Source of the DNA: Flavipsychrobacter stenotrophus
GTDB taxonomy: Bacteria > Bacteroidota > Bacteroidia > Chitinophagales > Chitinophagaceae
Length of the DNA: 64,000 nt
Assembly: GCF_002954265.1 (NCBI RefSeq)
Contig: NZ_PPSL01000003.1
Coordinates: forward strand, 868,001-932,000
Direction of reading: 5' to 3'
Part shown: positions 1 through 8,380 of the stretch, one piece after another
How positions within the stretch are numbered: the stretch's first letter is position 1
Layout: each line of letters opens with the position of its first letter
Position numbers and translations under genes: made by a program
Notes under the pieces: model-generated
Told to the model about the DNA's origin: nothing
What the model saw: the letters and a program-made list of their open reading frames with translations, nothing else
Database searches by the model: none

Positions 1-2007
1 ATTCTTGGTCCTTTCTACAAGTAGCTTGAACTGTGCCGCATGTCCCTTATCTATTGTTGTCTTCAGTTTAGAGAAGCCACTAAATCCAAATCCTTCCGTT
101 ACCCTGAAATTATCAGTTACTATCGTACGGTCTTGTGCATATACTTCTATACGCTCTTTAGAGTAAGACTTTGAGCCATTAGAGAAGTAGTTGATCACTC
201 CTGTACTTCCGTTTTCATACTCCAGCAGTATCGATGCACTGTCTGTATTGGCCTGCGGATTCAATCCCATAGCATTCATACATACACTCTTTATCTTGCT
301 TCCGGTCAGGAAGGTGATCAGGTCCATGTAGTGACAAGCCTCACCTACTATACGGCCACCACCTACTTTCAGGTCATGCACCCATACGTTAGCAGGTATA
401 TGTCCCGCGTTCATTGTGGCTATTACATTCATCTGCACATTGCCCGTCAGTTGCTTTACCTTCTGCATGTGCGGAGAAAAACGCCTGTTAAAACCAACGG
501 TCAGCATTTTATCGCCCTTATATGCTTTTATCACGCTGTCCAGTTCTTCTTTGTTCAGCGCAAGTGGCTTTTCTACAAATACGTGCTTACCCGCTTCCAG
601 TGCTTCTCTCACCATCTTCGCATGCTCATTATGCCTTGTTGTGATCACAACAAGATCAATAGAAGGGTCGTTGATGATGCTCTTATAATCGGTGGTGCTC
701 TTACCTATCTTATGTTTCTTGGCAAGCGTTGTGCCTGTAAGGCCCGATGCACTGGCTATAGAGTAGAGTGGTGCATTGATCTCACTCAGCACAGGCAGCA
801 TGGTCATACTGGTAAAATTACCCGCACCTATTATCCCTATTCCTCCTTTACCTGCGCTAAACTGGCCATCGGTGATCGATACAGTTACAGAGTCACTGCT
901 CTTTTCAGGATACTCCAGCAATGAAGCTATTGAATCCTGGCTGCTTATGTTATTATATATCTGTTCAAAATTACTCAGCTGTACACGCTCTGTGATAAGA
1001 CTGGCTACATCCAGCTTCTTGGTAGATATCGCCTGTAGTATCGCCATGAAATTGCGCTTCTCGGTCCACCTTACAAATGGCAGCGGATAGTCTATGCCCT
1101 CTTTCTCATAGCGGTCATCATATCTGCCGGGGCCATAAGAGCAAGATACCTGGAAGGTCAGTTCCTTTTCATAAAAATCTGTTCTGCTTATGTTCAGTCC
1201 TATTACACCCACCAGCACTATACGGCCGCGTTTACGGCTCATCTTGGCAGCCTGCGCTATGATCTCATCGGTCTTGGCACTTGCTGTGATGATCACACCA
1301 TCAGCACCGAGTCCGTCCGTAATGGACTGCACATATTTTACAGGGTCTACGCCTTCGCTCGGATTAATAGCTATTATTCCCTTGGTCTTGGCCATAGCCA
1401 CTTTCCTCGCATCAAGGTCTATACCCACCACTCTGCAACCATTGGCCACAAGCAGTTCCGCGGTTATCAAGCCTATCAATCCAAGGCCCACTACTACTAT
1501 AGTTTCTCCCAGCTGTGGTTCTATCAATCTTATACCTTGCAGGCCTATAGAGCCAATTACCGTAAATGCAGCTTCATCATCGCTTACATTATCTGGTATG
1601 CTGGCCACAAGATTTTTAGGTATGCATACATATTCCGCATGCGGGCCGTTAGATGCTACTCTGTCGCCTGTTTTAAATTCATTTACACCATCTCCTACAG
1701 CTATTACCTTGCCCACATTACAATATCCCAGCGCCAACGGCTGACCTAGTTTATTGAATACCGCATTGATCGTCGGCTTTAGCCCGTCGGTCTTTATCTT
1801 CGCAAGTACCTCTTTCACCCTGTCCGGCTGCTGCCTGGCCTTCTGAAACATGTTTGCCTTGCCAAATTCCACAAGCATACGCTCAGTACCCAAAGACACC
1901 AGGCTGCGGGTAGTCTGTATCAATACGCATCCCCTTTTCACTGCCGGCGCAGGTACTTCTTCCAATACGGTAGCTCCTGTCTTAAACGATTGTATGATCT
2001 GTTTCAA
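1..2007 (-). CDS. Two-domain oxidoreductase: zinc-type alcohol dehydrogenase fused to Gfo/Idh/MocA dehydrogenase (3' end cut by window)
   Basis: The 669 visible residues hold two NAD(P)-binding units. Residues about 1-345 resemble medium-chain (zinc-type) dehydrogenases, with the Rossmann motif GLGLIGLITAELL near residue 167. From about residue 385 a Gfo/Idh/MocA domain begins (GIGIIGAGNFTS), with the family motif EKPLALN near 477. Fusions of this kind are often found in cell-surface sugar loci, so a role in sugar modification is an inference; the substrate is unknown. No ATG lies between the upstream in-frame stop and the conserved LKQIIQSFKTG start, so a TTG at 2005-2007 is chosen. A TACCTTTG box lies 91 bases upstream. 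The C-terminus runs off the left edge. Confidence 0.85.
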   Translation of the reverse strand, partial: MKQIIQSFKTGATVLEEVPAPAVKRGCVLIQTTRSLVSLGTERMLVEFGKANMFQKARQQPDRVKEVLAKIKTDGLKPTINAVFNKLGQPLALGYCNVGKVIAVGDGVNEFKTGDRVASNGPHAEYVCIPKNLVASIPDNVSDDEAAFTVIGSIGLQGIRLIEPQLGETIVVVGLGLIGLITAELLVANGCRVVGIDLDARKVAMAKTKGIIAINPSEGVDPVKYVQSITDGLGADGVIITASAKTDEIIAQAAKMSRKRGRIVLVGVIGLNISRTDFYEKELTFQVSCSYGPGRYDDRYEKEGIDYPLPFVRWTEKRNFMAILQAISTKKLDVASLITERVQLSNFEQIYNNISSQDSIASLLEYPEKSSDSVTVSITDGQFSAGKGGIGIIGAGNFTSMTMLPVLSEINAPLYSIASASGLTGTTLAKKHKIGKSTTDYKSIINDPSIDLVVITTRHNEHAKMVREALEAGKHVFVEKPLALNKEELDSVIKAYKGDKMLTVGFNRRFSPHMQKVKQLTGNVQMNVIATMNAGHIPANVWVHDLKVGGGRIVGEACHYMDLITFLTGSKIKSVCMNAMGLNPQANTDSASILLEYENGSTGVINYFSNGSKSYSKERIEVYAQDRTIVTDNFRVTEGFGFSGFSKLKTTIDKGHAAQFKLLVERTKN

Positions 2008-2098
2008 TATATTGCTCTTAAAGTACGCTAAATGTTTCTTTTACCTTGATTATCATAGACAAATATTGCCTGCTACACAAGGGGTGTTTTTCGGAGTG

Positions 2099-2106
2099 CA
2101 AAGGTA
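2099..2106 (-). promoter_or_regulatory. Promoter -7 box for the two-domain oxidoreductase
   Basis: TACCTTTG followed by CAC on the minus strand matches the Bacteroidota -7 consensus TAnnTTTG. It predicts a leader of roughly 85-90 nt before the TTG start. No clear -33 TTG was found. Confidence 0.55.
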
Positions 2107-2280
2107 ATTTATTATCACCACCTTTAATAACTAACCCCTATTATACAATTCTTAATAATGACAATTTTTCGTTATTTGGAACGTATCAATATCTCCCTGC
2201 CACTAAAATACCTTCTTTATCACAATAAATTGCTCAAGCAGGGGTTTTATACTTATCCTGATTTGAATCCCTCTGTCGTT

Positions 2281-2742
2281 ATGAGACTATTGCTCGCTGT
2301 TTTCTTTGCCATAAGTTTTTTATGCCTGGCAACCTGCTTTCTTTGTTTATTAGGTATGATTATTCCCTCCGGTAGCTCTGAAGATGAACTAGCACCCAAA
2401 ACAAAGTTTGACAGAAAGGTTAGTACCGCTTTCTGGCAGTATTATCATGACCGTTACATGTATGGCAATAGAAATTTATTTATTGAGTCTAGTAGAATTG
2501 AGAAAGTAGATACTGTTTACGGTCCATATCTACCCAATGTCTTCAACTCTTTTCAGGCCTGTAGCCTTACCGAATATTCAGCTATGAAGGCTGTTTACGG
2601 GTATAATATAATGCTGATAGTGGGCGTTTGGGACAATGGCCGCCTACATGACCAGCAATTTTGCACCTTTATGACCGGCAACTTCGGACAAGTCATTGAG
2701 TTGGACTCTTGTAGGGTAGACATTGTACATTCATGGCATTAA
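2281..2742 (+). CDS. Hypothetical membrane-anchored or secreted protein
   Basis: This 153-residue protein has a hydrophobic stretch over about residues 2-25, compatible with a membrane anchor or uncleaved signal, followed by a polar domain rich in Tyr and Asp with a few Cys. The frame is open upstream to 2158, but those 41 residues do not look like a signal sequence, so the internal ATG at 2281 is preferred; the choice is uncertain. No family was recognised. It stands alone between the divergent oxidoreductase and a repeat island, and has no obvious promoter box. Confidence 0.5.
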   Translation: MRLLLAVFFAISFLCLATCFLCLLGMIIPSGSSEDELAPKTKFDRKVSTAFWQYYHDRYMYGNRNLFIESSRIEKVDTVYGPYLPNVFNSFQACSLTEYSAMKAVYGYNIMLIVGVWDNGRLHDQQFCTFMTGNFGQVIELDSCRVDIVHSWH

Positions 2743-2834
2743 TACTATACTTTTCCCGCCGTGGGAATCTGTCGCGTCTGTGCAATCTCCTGTCGCGAGA
2801 GTTAGCGCAGCGCTCTCGTGACGACATAAATTAA

Positions 2835-2873
2835 CGGGTATCTGACCCGAACTCCCGGCCGGTCCTCTTTGAG
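2835..2873. repeat. Hairpin-plus-GCCGGT element, copy 1
   Basis: Arms CGGGT/ACCCG enclose the loop ATCTG (2835-2849), followed by GGCCGGT and CCTCTTTGAG. Related copies lie at 4298-4339 and 4500-4526, with a degenerate one at 3007-3056. Confidence 0.5.
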
Positions 2874-3006
2874 ATGCGCAGCCATGACACACAACATTTG
2901 TCAACAAGTAGAATGACAACCATTTAAAACTGTCAACTTTTTTCAGGACGATACAACATTGGGCATCCTGTCCTTCCTTTAATCCTATAAATCCTGCCTG
3001 TCCCAA

Positions 3007-3056
3007 CCGAAGGTCGGGAGTTCAGACCAACAACCATCCGACCGGTCCTCTTTGAG
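3007..3056. repeat. Hairpin-plus-GCCGGT element, degenerate copy 2
   Basis: The tail ACCGGTCCTCTTTGAG is well kept. The hairpin part is rearranged (GGTC...GACC with a longer loop, or CCGA/TCGG), so it is only partly comparable to the other copies. Confidence 0.35.
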
Positions 3057-3164
3057 TACGTAATTACTCCCGCCGTGGGAATCTGTGCAATCTTTCTGAT
3101 CTGTGATTCTGATAATTAAACCACAACATTATCTGCCACAAACGCTGTCAATATCATTTTTACC

Positions 3165-3172
3165 TAATTTTA
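3165..3172 (+). promoter_or_regulatory. Close -7 box at mlaE
   Basis: TAATTTTA ends 7 bases before the ATG at 3180. It fits TAnnTTTR, so the mRNA would have almost no leader. No -33 TTG is clear. Confidence 0.4.
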
Positions 3173-3179
3173 CCGTAAC

Positions 3180-3920
3180 ATGAGAACATTTTTTGAGCAC
3201 TTTGGTAAGATTTTCCTGATGATCAAGGGCGGTTTTACCAAGCCTGAAAATATGAGGGTTTATTGGCTTGAGTTCATGGAGCAGTGCAACGACATTGGCA
3301 TCCGCTCCCTACCCATCGTTATTATCATATCCTTATTTATAGGTATGGTTATGACTGTGCAATTCTCTTACCAGTTAGTTAGTCCATTTGTTCCTAAGTC
3401 TATTATAGGTACCCTCGTCCGCGATTCAGCCATTCTCGAGTTTTCCCCAACCGTCACCTGTATTGTCCTTGCTGGTGTGGTCGGATCAAAGATTGCTTCC
3501 GAATTGGGCAATATGCGCGTCAGTGAGCAGATCGATGCGCTGGAGATCATGGGTATCAATACCAAATCATACCTTATTATACCTAAAATATTGGCGGGAA
3601 TGATCGTTGTTCCTTGCCTTATTACACTGGCAATTGCTATCAGCATAGCAGGTGGCTACTTGGCCGGCTTGTTCTCCAATATACTTACCAAGCAGCAATT
3701 TATGCTGGGGCTTACGAACAACTTTGTACCCTATAACCTATTCTTTGCAATGGTCAAATCCTTCACATTCTCCCTTATTATTACCATTATTCCATCATAT
3801 TACGGCTACTATGTAGAAGGTGGTGCACTCGAAATTGGCCGCGCTTCAACAACAGCAGTAGTAATTTCCTGTATCCTCATCCTCTGCGCCGACTACGGAT
3901 TGACAATTTTGCTGCTGTAA
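3180..3920 (+). CDS. mlaE: MlaE-family ABC transporter permease
   Basis: This 246-residue integral membrane protein matches MlaE/YrbE permeases, the membrane subunit of the Mla system that moves phospholipids between inner and outer membranes. Typical features are the hydrophobic segment IVIIISLFIGMVMTVQF near residue 47, the conserved central SELGNMRVSEQIDALEIMG (the cytoplasmic coupling helix that contacts the ATPase) and further hydrophobic segments to the C-terminus. Length is normal. Oddly, no MlaF-type ATPase or MlaD-type substrate-binding gene follows; the next gene, over a kilobase of repeats away, is amidophosphoribosyltransferase. The partners must lie elsewhere. Confidence 0.9.
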   Translation: MRTFFEHFGKIFLMIKGGFTKPENMRVYWLEFMEQCNDIGIRSLPIVIIISLFIGMVMTVQFSYQLVSPFVPKSIIGTLVRDSAILEFSPTVTCIVLAGVVGSKIASELGNMRVSEQIDALEIMGINTKSYLIIPKILAGMIVVPCLITLAIAISIAGGYLAGLFSNILTKQQFMLGLTNNFVPYNLFFAMVKSFTFSLIITIIPSYYGYYVEGGALEIGRASTTAVVISCILILCADYGLTILLL

Positions 3921-4005
3921 TCGAAGGGAACTACCTTATATACCCTAAAGAAATATTCAACTTCAATTAACCATCCCCAACTCACTGATCCATCAGCATT
4001 TAGCT

Positions 4006-4040
4006 AAAGATGTTCACATTTTTGTGAATATCTTTATTTT
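4006..4040 (+). terminator. Likely terminator after mlaE
   Basis: AAAGAT-TTCACA pairs with TGTGAA-ATCTTT around a short T-rich loop and is followed by ATTTTC. It lies 85 bases past the mlaE stop. Confidence 0.5.
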
Positions 4041-4297
4041 CACAAGACACTTTCTGGTAGTATTTTACACTCTTTGGTAACGACGCCCGATCCGATCCCC
4101 TAAACAATAACCAATACCCCAACCACATTGTAGGGGCTGAACATCTTCAGTCCTGCATTAACCCTACCTAAACCCCAAATCGGGCACAATCGGGCATCCA
4201 CATTTTCTATAAACACTTAACTATGAATAACTTATCAAATCCACCTGCCCGATTATTTTTATTTTTTTATCGGGCATCTCTCCAAAGAGCGCCTGTT

Positions 4298-4339
4298 GTC
4301 GGTCTCTGACCGACGACCATCGGGCCGGTTCTATTTGAG
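4298..4339. repeat. Hairpin-plus-GCCGGT element, copy 3
   Basis: Arms GTCGGT/ACCGAC enclose CTCTG, followed by GGGCCGGTTC and TATTTGAG. It sits between array units A and B. Confidence 0.5.
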
Positions 4340-4499
4340 GCACCACAAAGACGTCTTCGCCACCATACTCAGTAAATTAAGCGGGCACGATCGGGCATCC
4401 ACATTTTCCATAAACAATTAACTATGAATACCTTATCAAATTTCCATACCCGATTATTATTTCATTTTCATCGGGCATTATGCAAAAAATGGTGCTGAG

Positions 4500-4526
4500 C
4501 GAAGTCTCTGACTTCGTTCGGCCGGT
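4500..4526. repeat. Hairpin-plus-GCCGGT element, copy 4
   Basis: Arms CGAAGT/ACTTCG enclose CTCTG, followed by TTCGGCCGGT. It sits between array units B and C. Confidence 0.5.
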
Positions 4527-5085
4527 AGGGAATCTCCCGATTCCCGAATCTGAATTGCACCATCATCGGGTATCCACCTTTTCCACTCATCCCGACCATC
4601 CTGATTCAGGTAAACCAAATCGGGTACAATCGGGCATCCACATTTTACATAAACAATTAACTATGAATAACTTATCAAATCCCCATGCCCGATTATTATT
4701 TCATCTTCATCGGGCATCCTCCTTTTCCCGCCATCCTGACCATCTTGATTCAGACAAAAACATAACGAATCTGCGATATCTGTGCAATCATTTTAATCTG
4801 TGATTCAGACAAACCACATCGGGCACGATCGGGCATCCACGTTTTCCGTAAACAATTAACTATGAATAACTTATGAAATTTCCATGCCCGATTATTATTT
4901 CATTTTCATCGGGCATTCTCCTTGTCCCGTCATCCTGACCATCTTGATTCAGATAAACACATAAGGAATCTGTGAAATCGGAGCAATCATCAAAATCTGT
5001 GGTTCAGACAATCCCCCTTCCATTTTTAACACAAATTGAGAACATCATGTGTACAACACAAATTCTTTTTGTTCATTTCACTTAG

Positions 5086-5093
5086 TACCTTTG
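5086..5093 (+). promoter_or_regulatory. Close -7 box at purF
   Basis: TACCTTTGCACC is an excellent TAnnTTTG match ending 7 bases before the ATG at 5101. A TTG at 5069-5071 is nearer than the usual -33 spacing. Confidence 0.55.
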
Positions 5094-5100
5094 CACCCTC

Positions 5101-6948
5101 ATGTCCGACGCAATACAGCACGAATGTGGTTTGGCGTATATCCGCCTGTTAAAACCACTTTCTCATTACCACGTAAAGTACGGCACAGCCGTATATGGTC
5201 TGAATAAGTTATACCTGCTTATGGAAAAGCAGCACAACCGCGGCCAGGATGGCGCAGGTATAGCAAGTGTTAAACTAGATGTGGCAGCCGGCCACCAGAA
5301 TATGCACAGGCTCCGCGTCAGTGGACAGCAGGCTATCGGCAAGATCTTCCAGAATATTAATGAAGAGGTTGGCGAACTCGAAAAGATGTACCCAAACATC
5401 CTCCAGCACCCGGGTTTCCTGAAGGGATACATGAGGTTTGCGGGAGAAATACTACTTGGCCATCTCCGCTACGGTACGCAGGGTAAGAATAATATCGAGT
5501 TCTGCCATCCGTTCATTAAACCACATATCAATCCTACCCGTAACCTGGCTATGGCGGGCAACTTCAATCTGGTTAATACAGATGAGTTATTCAATATGCT
5601 CGATAGCCATCCTACCGGTACCATGCGCGAAAGCGATCTCGGAGCCATGATCGAGACCATACACTATTATCTATGTATGGCCGATGATACCAATCCTGAA
5701 TCATTGAATATTGAAGGCGTACTGAAACAAGCTACAACCCATTTCGATGGCGGTTATGTGTTCAGCGGGCTGATAGGTAATGGTGATAGTTTTGTAATGC
5801 GTGACCCTAACGGTATTCGCCCTTGCTATTATTATGTAAGTGATGAGGTAGTAGTAGCGGCATCAGAACGTGCAGCAATTATGACCGCATTTAATGTTAC
5901 AAAAGAGCAGGTTATAAAGCTGGCTCCTGGTCATGCCATTATCATTTCTGCAGATGGTACTTTCAAAGATGTAGAGATATTGGCACCACGCCAGCTTACT
6001 GCATGCAGCTTCGAGCGTATCTATTTCAGCCGTGGTAGTGATCCTGAGATCTACCGCGAACGTATGCAACTGGGCCGCAACCTGGCCGACACAGTTCTGA
6101 AATCACTCGATTACCATCTGAAACATACCATTGTTTCTTTTATACCAAATACGGCCGAAACCGCTTTCTATGGCCTTATCAAAGGGCTGGAAGATTACCT
6201 GAAGGACATTACCCTCCAAAGGATCTATGCCCGCAAGGATAACATTACTGAAGATGAAATGCGCGAACTGGTTTACCGCCGGGTACGCATAGAAAAAATA
6301 GCCATTAAAGATGCCAAGTTGCGCACCTTCATTACAGAAGATGCTTCGCGCAATGAGATGGTGCAGCACGTTTACGACATTACCTATGGTACCGTAGAGC
6401 GTGGTGTGGACACCCTGGTAATTATAGATGATTCTATAGTAAGAGGAACTACGCTGAAAGAAAGTATCATCAAGATGCTCGATCGTCTTGGCCCTAAGCG
6501 CATCATAGTAGTATCATCTGCCCCGCAGATCCGCTACCCCGATTGCTACGGTATAGACATGAGCCGCATGGGTGACTTTATTGCCTTTCAGGCTGCAGTT
6601 GGCCTGTTGGCCGATACCGGTAGGGAACATATTCTCACAGATGCTTACAATCGTTGTAAGGAAGCAGAAGCAAATGGCGGCCTTAAAGAGGAGAACTTTG
6701 TAAAAGCAGTCTACGAGCCATTTACAGCCGAAGAGATCAGCAACAAAATAGCCCGAATGCTCAAGCATAAGGATGTAAACACAGAAGTAGATGTTATCTA
6801 TCAATCAATAGAAGGCCTCTACAATGCATGCCCTAATGACCGCGGCGACTGGTACTTCACCGGCAACTACCCAACCAAGGGCGGCAACCGTGTAGCCAAC
6901 AAAGCATTCATGAACTACATGGAACAAAAAGAAGGCAGAGGGTATTAA
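5101..6948 (+). CDS. purF: Amidophosphoribosyltransferase (long form)
   Basis: It catalyses the first committed step of purine synthesis, transferring ammonia from glutamine to PRPP. The N-terminal class II glutamine amidotransferase domain has its likely nucleophile at Cys9 (HECGLAY), implying removal of an eight-residue propeptide, as in some other PurF proteins. Further motifs are the KQHNRGQDGAGIA segment and, in the phosphoribosyltransferase half, the PRPP loop VIIDDSIVRGTT at 440-451. At 615 residues it is about 100-140 longer than the E. coli enzyme; the extra length is spread through the middle and C-terminus. I believe this long form is common in Bacteroidota. It is transcribed alone from a close TACCTTTG box. 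Confidence 0.9.
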   Translation: MSDAIQHECGLAYIRLLKPLSHYHVKYGTAVYGLNKLYLLMEKQHNRGQDGAGIASVKLDVAAGHQNMHRLRVSGQQAIGKIFQNINEEVGELEKMYPNILQHPGFLKGYMRFAGEILLGHLRYGTQGKNNIEFCHPFIKPHINPTRNLAMAGNFNLVNTDELFNMLDSHPTGTMRESDLGAMIETIHYYLCMADDTNPESLNIEGVLKQATTHFDGGYVFSGLIGNGDSFVMRDPNGIRPCYYYVSDEVVVAASERAAIMTAFNVTKEQVIKLAPGHAIIISADGTFKDVEILAPRQLTACSFERIYFSRGSDPEIYRERMQLGRNLADTVLKSLDYHLKHTIVSFIPNTAETAFYGLIKGLEDYLKDITLQRIYARKDNITEDEMRELVYRRVRIEKIAIKDAKLRTFITEDASRNEMVQHVYDITYGTVERGVDTLVIIDDSIVRGTTLKESIIKMLDRLGPKRIIVVSSAPQIRYPDCYGIDMSRMGDFIAFQAAVGLLADTGREHILTDAYNRCKEAEANGGLKEENFVKAVYEPFTAEEISNKIARMLKHKDVNTEVDVIYQSIEGLYNACPNDRGDWYFTGNYPTKGGNRVANKAFMNYMEQKEGRGY

Positions 6949-6999
6949 TCCATGGCCTTCTTTCAAGATGCAAAGCCTTGACAGGGCTGGTTATGTTAG

Positions 7000-7121
7000 C
7001 CCGGGGTGTTAACCCCGGGTATAATGAAGCCTAGACTACAAGCCCTGAAAGGGCGGCATAAATAGCGAGGGGTTTCAACCCCTCGACCACGAACAAGTCA
7101 AGACACTAGCCCTGAAAGGGC
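7000..7121. repeat. Cluster of short intergenic palindromes
   Basis: Between purF and the next gene lie CCCGGGGT/ACCCCGGG (7000-7019), GCCCTGAAAGGGC (7042-7054), CGAGGGG/CCCCTCG with loop TTTCAA (7066-7085) and a second GCCCTGAAAGGGC (7109-7121). The GCCCTGAAAGGGC units are each followed by a CATAAAT phrase and look like an interspersed family. Confidence 0.6.
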
Positions 7122-7147
7122 GACATAAATTTCGGAACAGCACAAAA

Positions 7148-7176
7148 AATTACCCGGAGTTCAATCCCGGGTAATT
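7148..7176 (-). terminator. Terminator for the T9SS cargo gene
   Basis: AATTACCCGG pairs perfectly with CCGGGTAATT, and on the minus strand it runs into TTTTTT. It lies 30 bases beyond the stop of the gene ending at 7207. Confidence 0.75.
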
Positions 7177-7206
7177 ACCTAAAATTCTCTTTTACTATGA
7201 AACCTC

Positions 7207-8271
7207 CTATCTCACTATCTGCACATAAGTCACATCATTACCCGACACCACCTGCGCCACATAAGTGCCCTTCGCCAGTGCCTGCAAATTCAGCACATTC
7301 TGGTTGTCTACTTCCAGCACCAGCTTAGACTGCATATCATATACCGCTACATGGTACTGCTTCCAGTCTACAGGTAGTTTCAATGTGGCCACACCATTAA
7401 CAGCCGGGTTAGGGTAGGCTTCCACATTATAGCTCGCTCTGTTGGTAGTGGACACGCCGACATGAAGGTCGCGCGCCATGTCCCTGTATCTTATGGTGGT
7501 GATAGTTTCGGTACTGCCGGTAAGGTTGGTCGTCACCCACAATATCGGGTAATGCTCGCCGTTGGCCAGCCACCTGTACTCCACGGTATTCCTTGGGAAA
7601 CCCAGAGGGAACCCGCTTATGGTCACAGAGTCTATCTCATGTATTTCAGATCTTACCCTCAGGCAGTTTACCGGAGTGGTAAAGAAAGGAGTTACTATCG
7701 TGCCCCAGCCATCTACCCTTGTCTTTCTGTAGCCTTTTTGCTTCAAGGTGGCTGTGCCGGTAAGACCAATGGTAAGAGCAAAGTTCGAACTGTCGTTGTT
7801 CAGGTAGTTGAGCGGGAAGTAGTACCAATCGTCATCAGTTGTATAGTTGAATGGCGTAGGTATGCCTGCAATTTTGGCCGCGAAGGCAGTGGCGGAAAAG
7901 CGGCTTGGGCTGGTCTTTTTCTCAAAAAAGGTATACAGCTGATTGATGCTCACCGGCAGAAATGTACCACCGGGAAATGTATCTGACACCTTGTAACCAT
8001 ACGCACTTAGCGATATAAGTGCATAGGTGAAGCTCACACTCAGAGCTGTTTTATAAGTATCAACTGCTTGTGTTCTTGGTACTAATGCACTGTAGTCCCA
8101 AACCATATTGGTGCCACTATCGCCCAGGTTTATGGTACTGCCTATTGGAGATGCGGTACTATATCTGAGCGTATCTCCAGAAATAGGCATATCACTGGCT
8201 GTAACCGTTATCTGTGCGTACGATGCGCTGGTTATCAACAGGGTAAACAGTAGTAAAAATACTTTGTTCAT
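7207..8271 (-). CDS. Secreted protein with T9SS type A sorting domain
   Basis: The 354-residue protein starts with a clear signal peptide (MNKVFLLLFTLLITSASYA, cleavage before QITV). It ends with a type A T9SS C-terminal domain from about residue 275: NVEAYPNPAVNG, a YDMQSKLV strand and the final KGTYVAQVV...VQIVR. It should cross the outer membrane by T9SS and be attached at or released from the surface. The middle has no recognised domain; it is rich in Thr, Ser and aromatic residues, as expected of a beta fold, and carries no catalytic motif I can name. It is a single-gene unit with a TATATTTG box 16 bases upstream and a perfect terminator. Confidence 0.8.
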   Translation of the reverse strand: MNKVFLLLFTLLITSASYAQITVTASDMPISGDTLRYSTASPIGSTINLGDSGTNMVWDYSALVPRTQAVDTYKTALSVSFTYALISLSAYGYKVSDTFPGGTFLPVSINQLYTFFEKKTSPSRFSATAFAAKIAGIPTPFNYTTDDDWYYFPLNYLNNDSSNFALTIGLTGTATLKQKGYRKTRVDGWGTIVTPFFTTPVNCLRVRSEIHEIDSVTISGFPLGFPRNTVEYRWLANGEHYPILWVTTNLTGSTETITTIRYRDMARDLHVGVSTTNRASYNVEAYPNPAVNGVATLKLPVDWKQYHVAVYDMQSKLVLEVDNQNVLNLQALAKGTYVAQVVSGNDVTYVQIVR

Positions 8272-8287
8272 ATAATCGTGGTTTTCT

Positions 8288-8295
8288 CAAATATA
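8288..8295 (-). promoter_or_regulatory. Promoter -7 box for the T9SS cargo gene
   Basis: TATATTTG on the minus strand, 16 bases before the ATG at 8271. Confidence 0.5.
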
Positions 8296-8380
8296 CTCTT
8301 TTGTGATTATGATTCATATTCTGACCCATATATTGTTGGCATCACAGCGCAGATTCACCCGGCTCGAATTTGCTGTTATG

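Larger units (their letters stand above)
2743..3164. repeat. Intergenic repeat island upstream of mlaE
   Basis: About 420 bases without a gene. It holds direct repeats: CCCGCCGTGGGAATCTGT near 2757 and again near 3068, and CCGGTCCTCTTTGAG at 2859-2873 and 3042-3056. A hairpin with CGAGAG/CTCTCG arms lies near 2802-2818, and phrases like AATCTGTGCAATCT resemble interspersed sequence common between genes in this group. A 91-codon open frame across it looks non-coding. Confidence 0.6.
4179..4916. repeat. Four-unit tandem array of ATCGGGCAT palindromes
   Basis: Four units of about 99 bases lie at 4179-4277, 4382-4478, 4619-4717 and 4818-4916, at periods of about 201, 239 and 199 bases. Each has two direct ATCGGGCAY sites, an AT-rich middle (AACAATTAACTATGAATAAC), one inverted ATGCCCGAT, an AT-rich 15-base spacer and a final ATCGGGCAT. 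The last two sites can fold as a hairpin. A partial fragment starts near 4565. Spacer DNA between units C and D resembles sequence after D, so the duplicated block is about 200 bases. It fills most of the 1.18 kb gap between mlaE and purF. Confidence 0.85.

Noticed and set aside
331-1744. Several plus-strand frames opposite the oxidoreductase
   Set aside because: The minus-strand frame carries clear dehydrogenase motifs throughout; the plus frames do not.
2731-3006. 91-codon minus frame in the repeat island
   Set aside because: It consists of dispersed repeat sequence with no protein-like composition and no start signals.
4480-4803. 107-codon open frame within the palindrome array
   Set aside because: It runs through repeat units and spacers. 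The equivalent frame in unit D has an early stop and changes between copies are not synonymous, so it is not coding.
4179-4916. CRISPR array
   Set aside because: The units are long and imperfect, the spacers resemble each other, and no cas genes are present.
4179-4916. Chromosomal replication origin
   Set aside because: No TTATCCACA-type DnaA boxes and no dnaA or other origin-linked genes were seen nearby.
4232-4925. Micro-frames starting ATGAATAAC in each array unit
   Set aside because: Unit D has a TGA after four codons, and the other units end at different places.
7462-7986. 174-codon plus frame opposite the T9SS cargo gene
   Set aside because: It is a shadow of the real minus-strand gene, which has a signal peptide and sorting domain.
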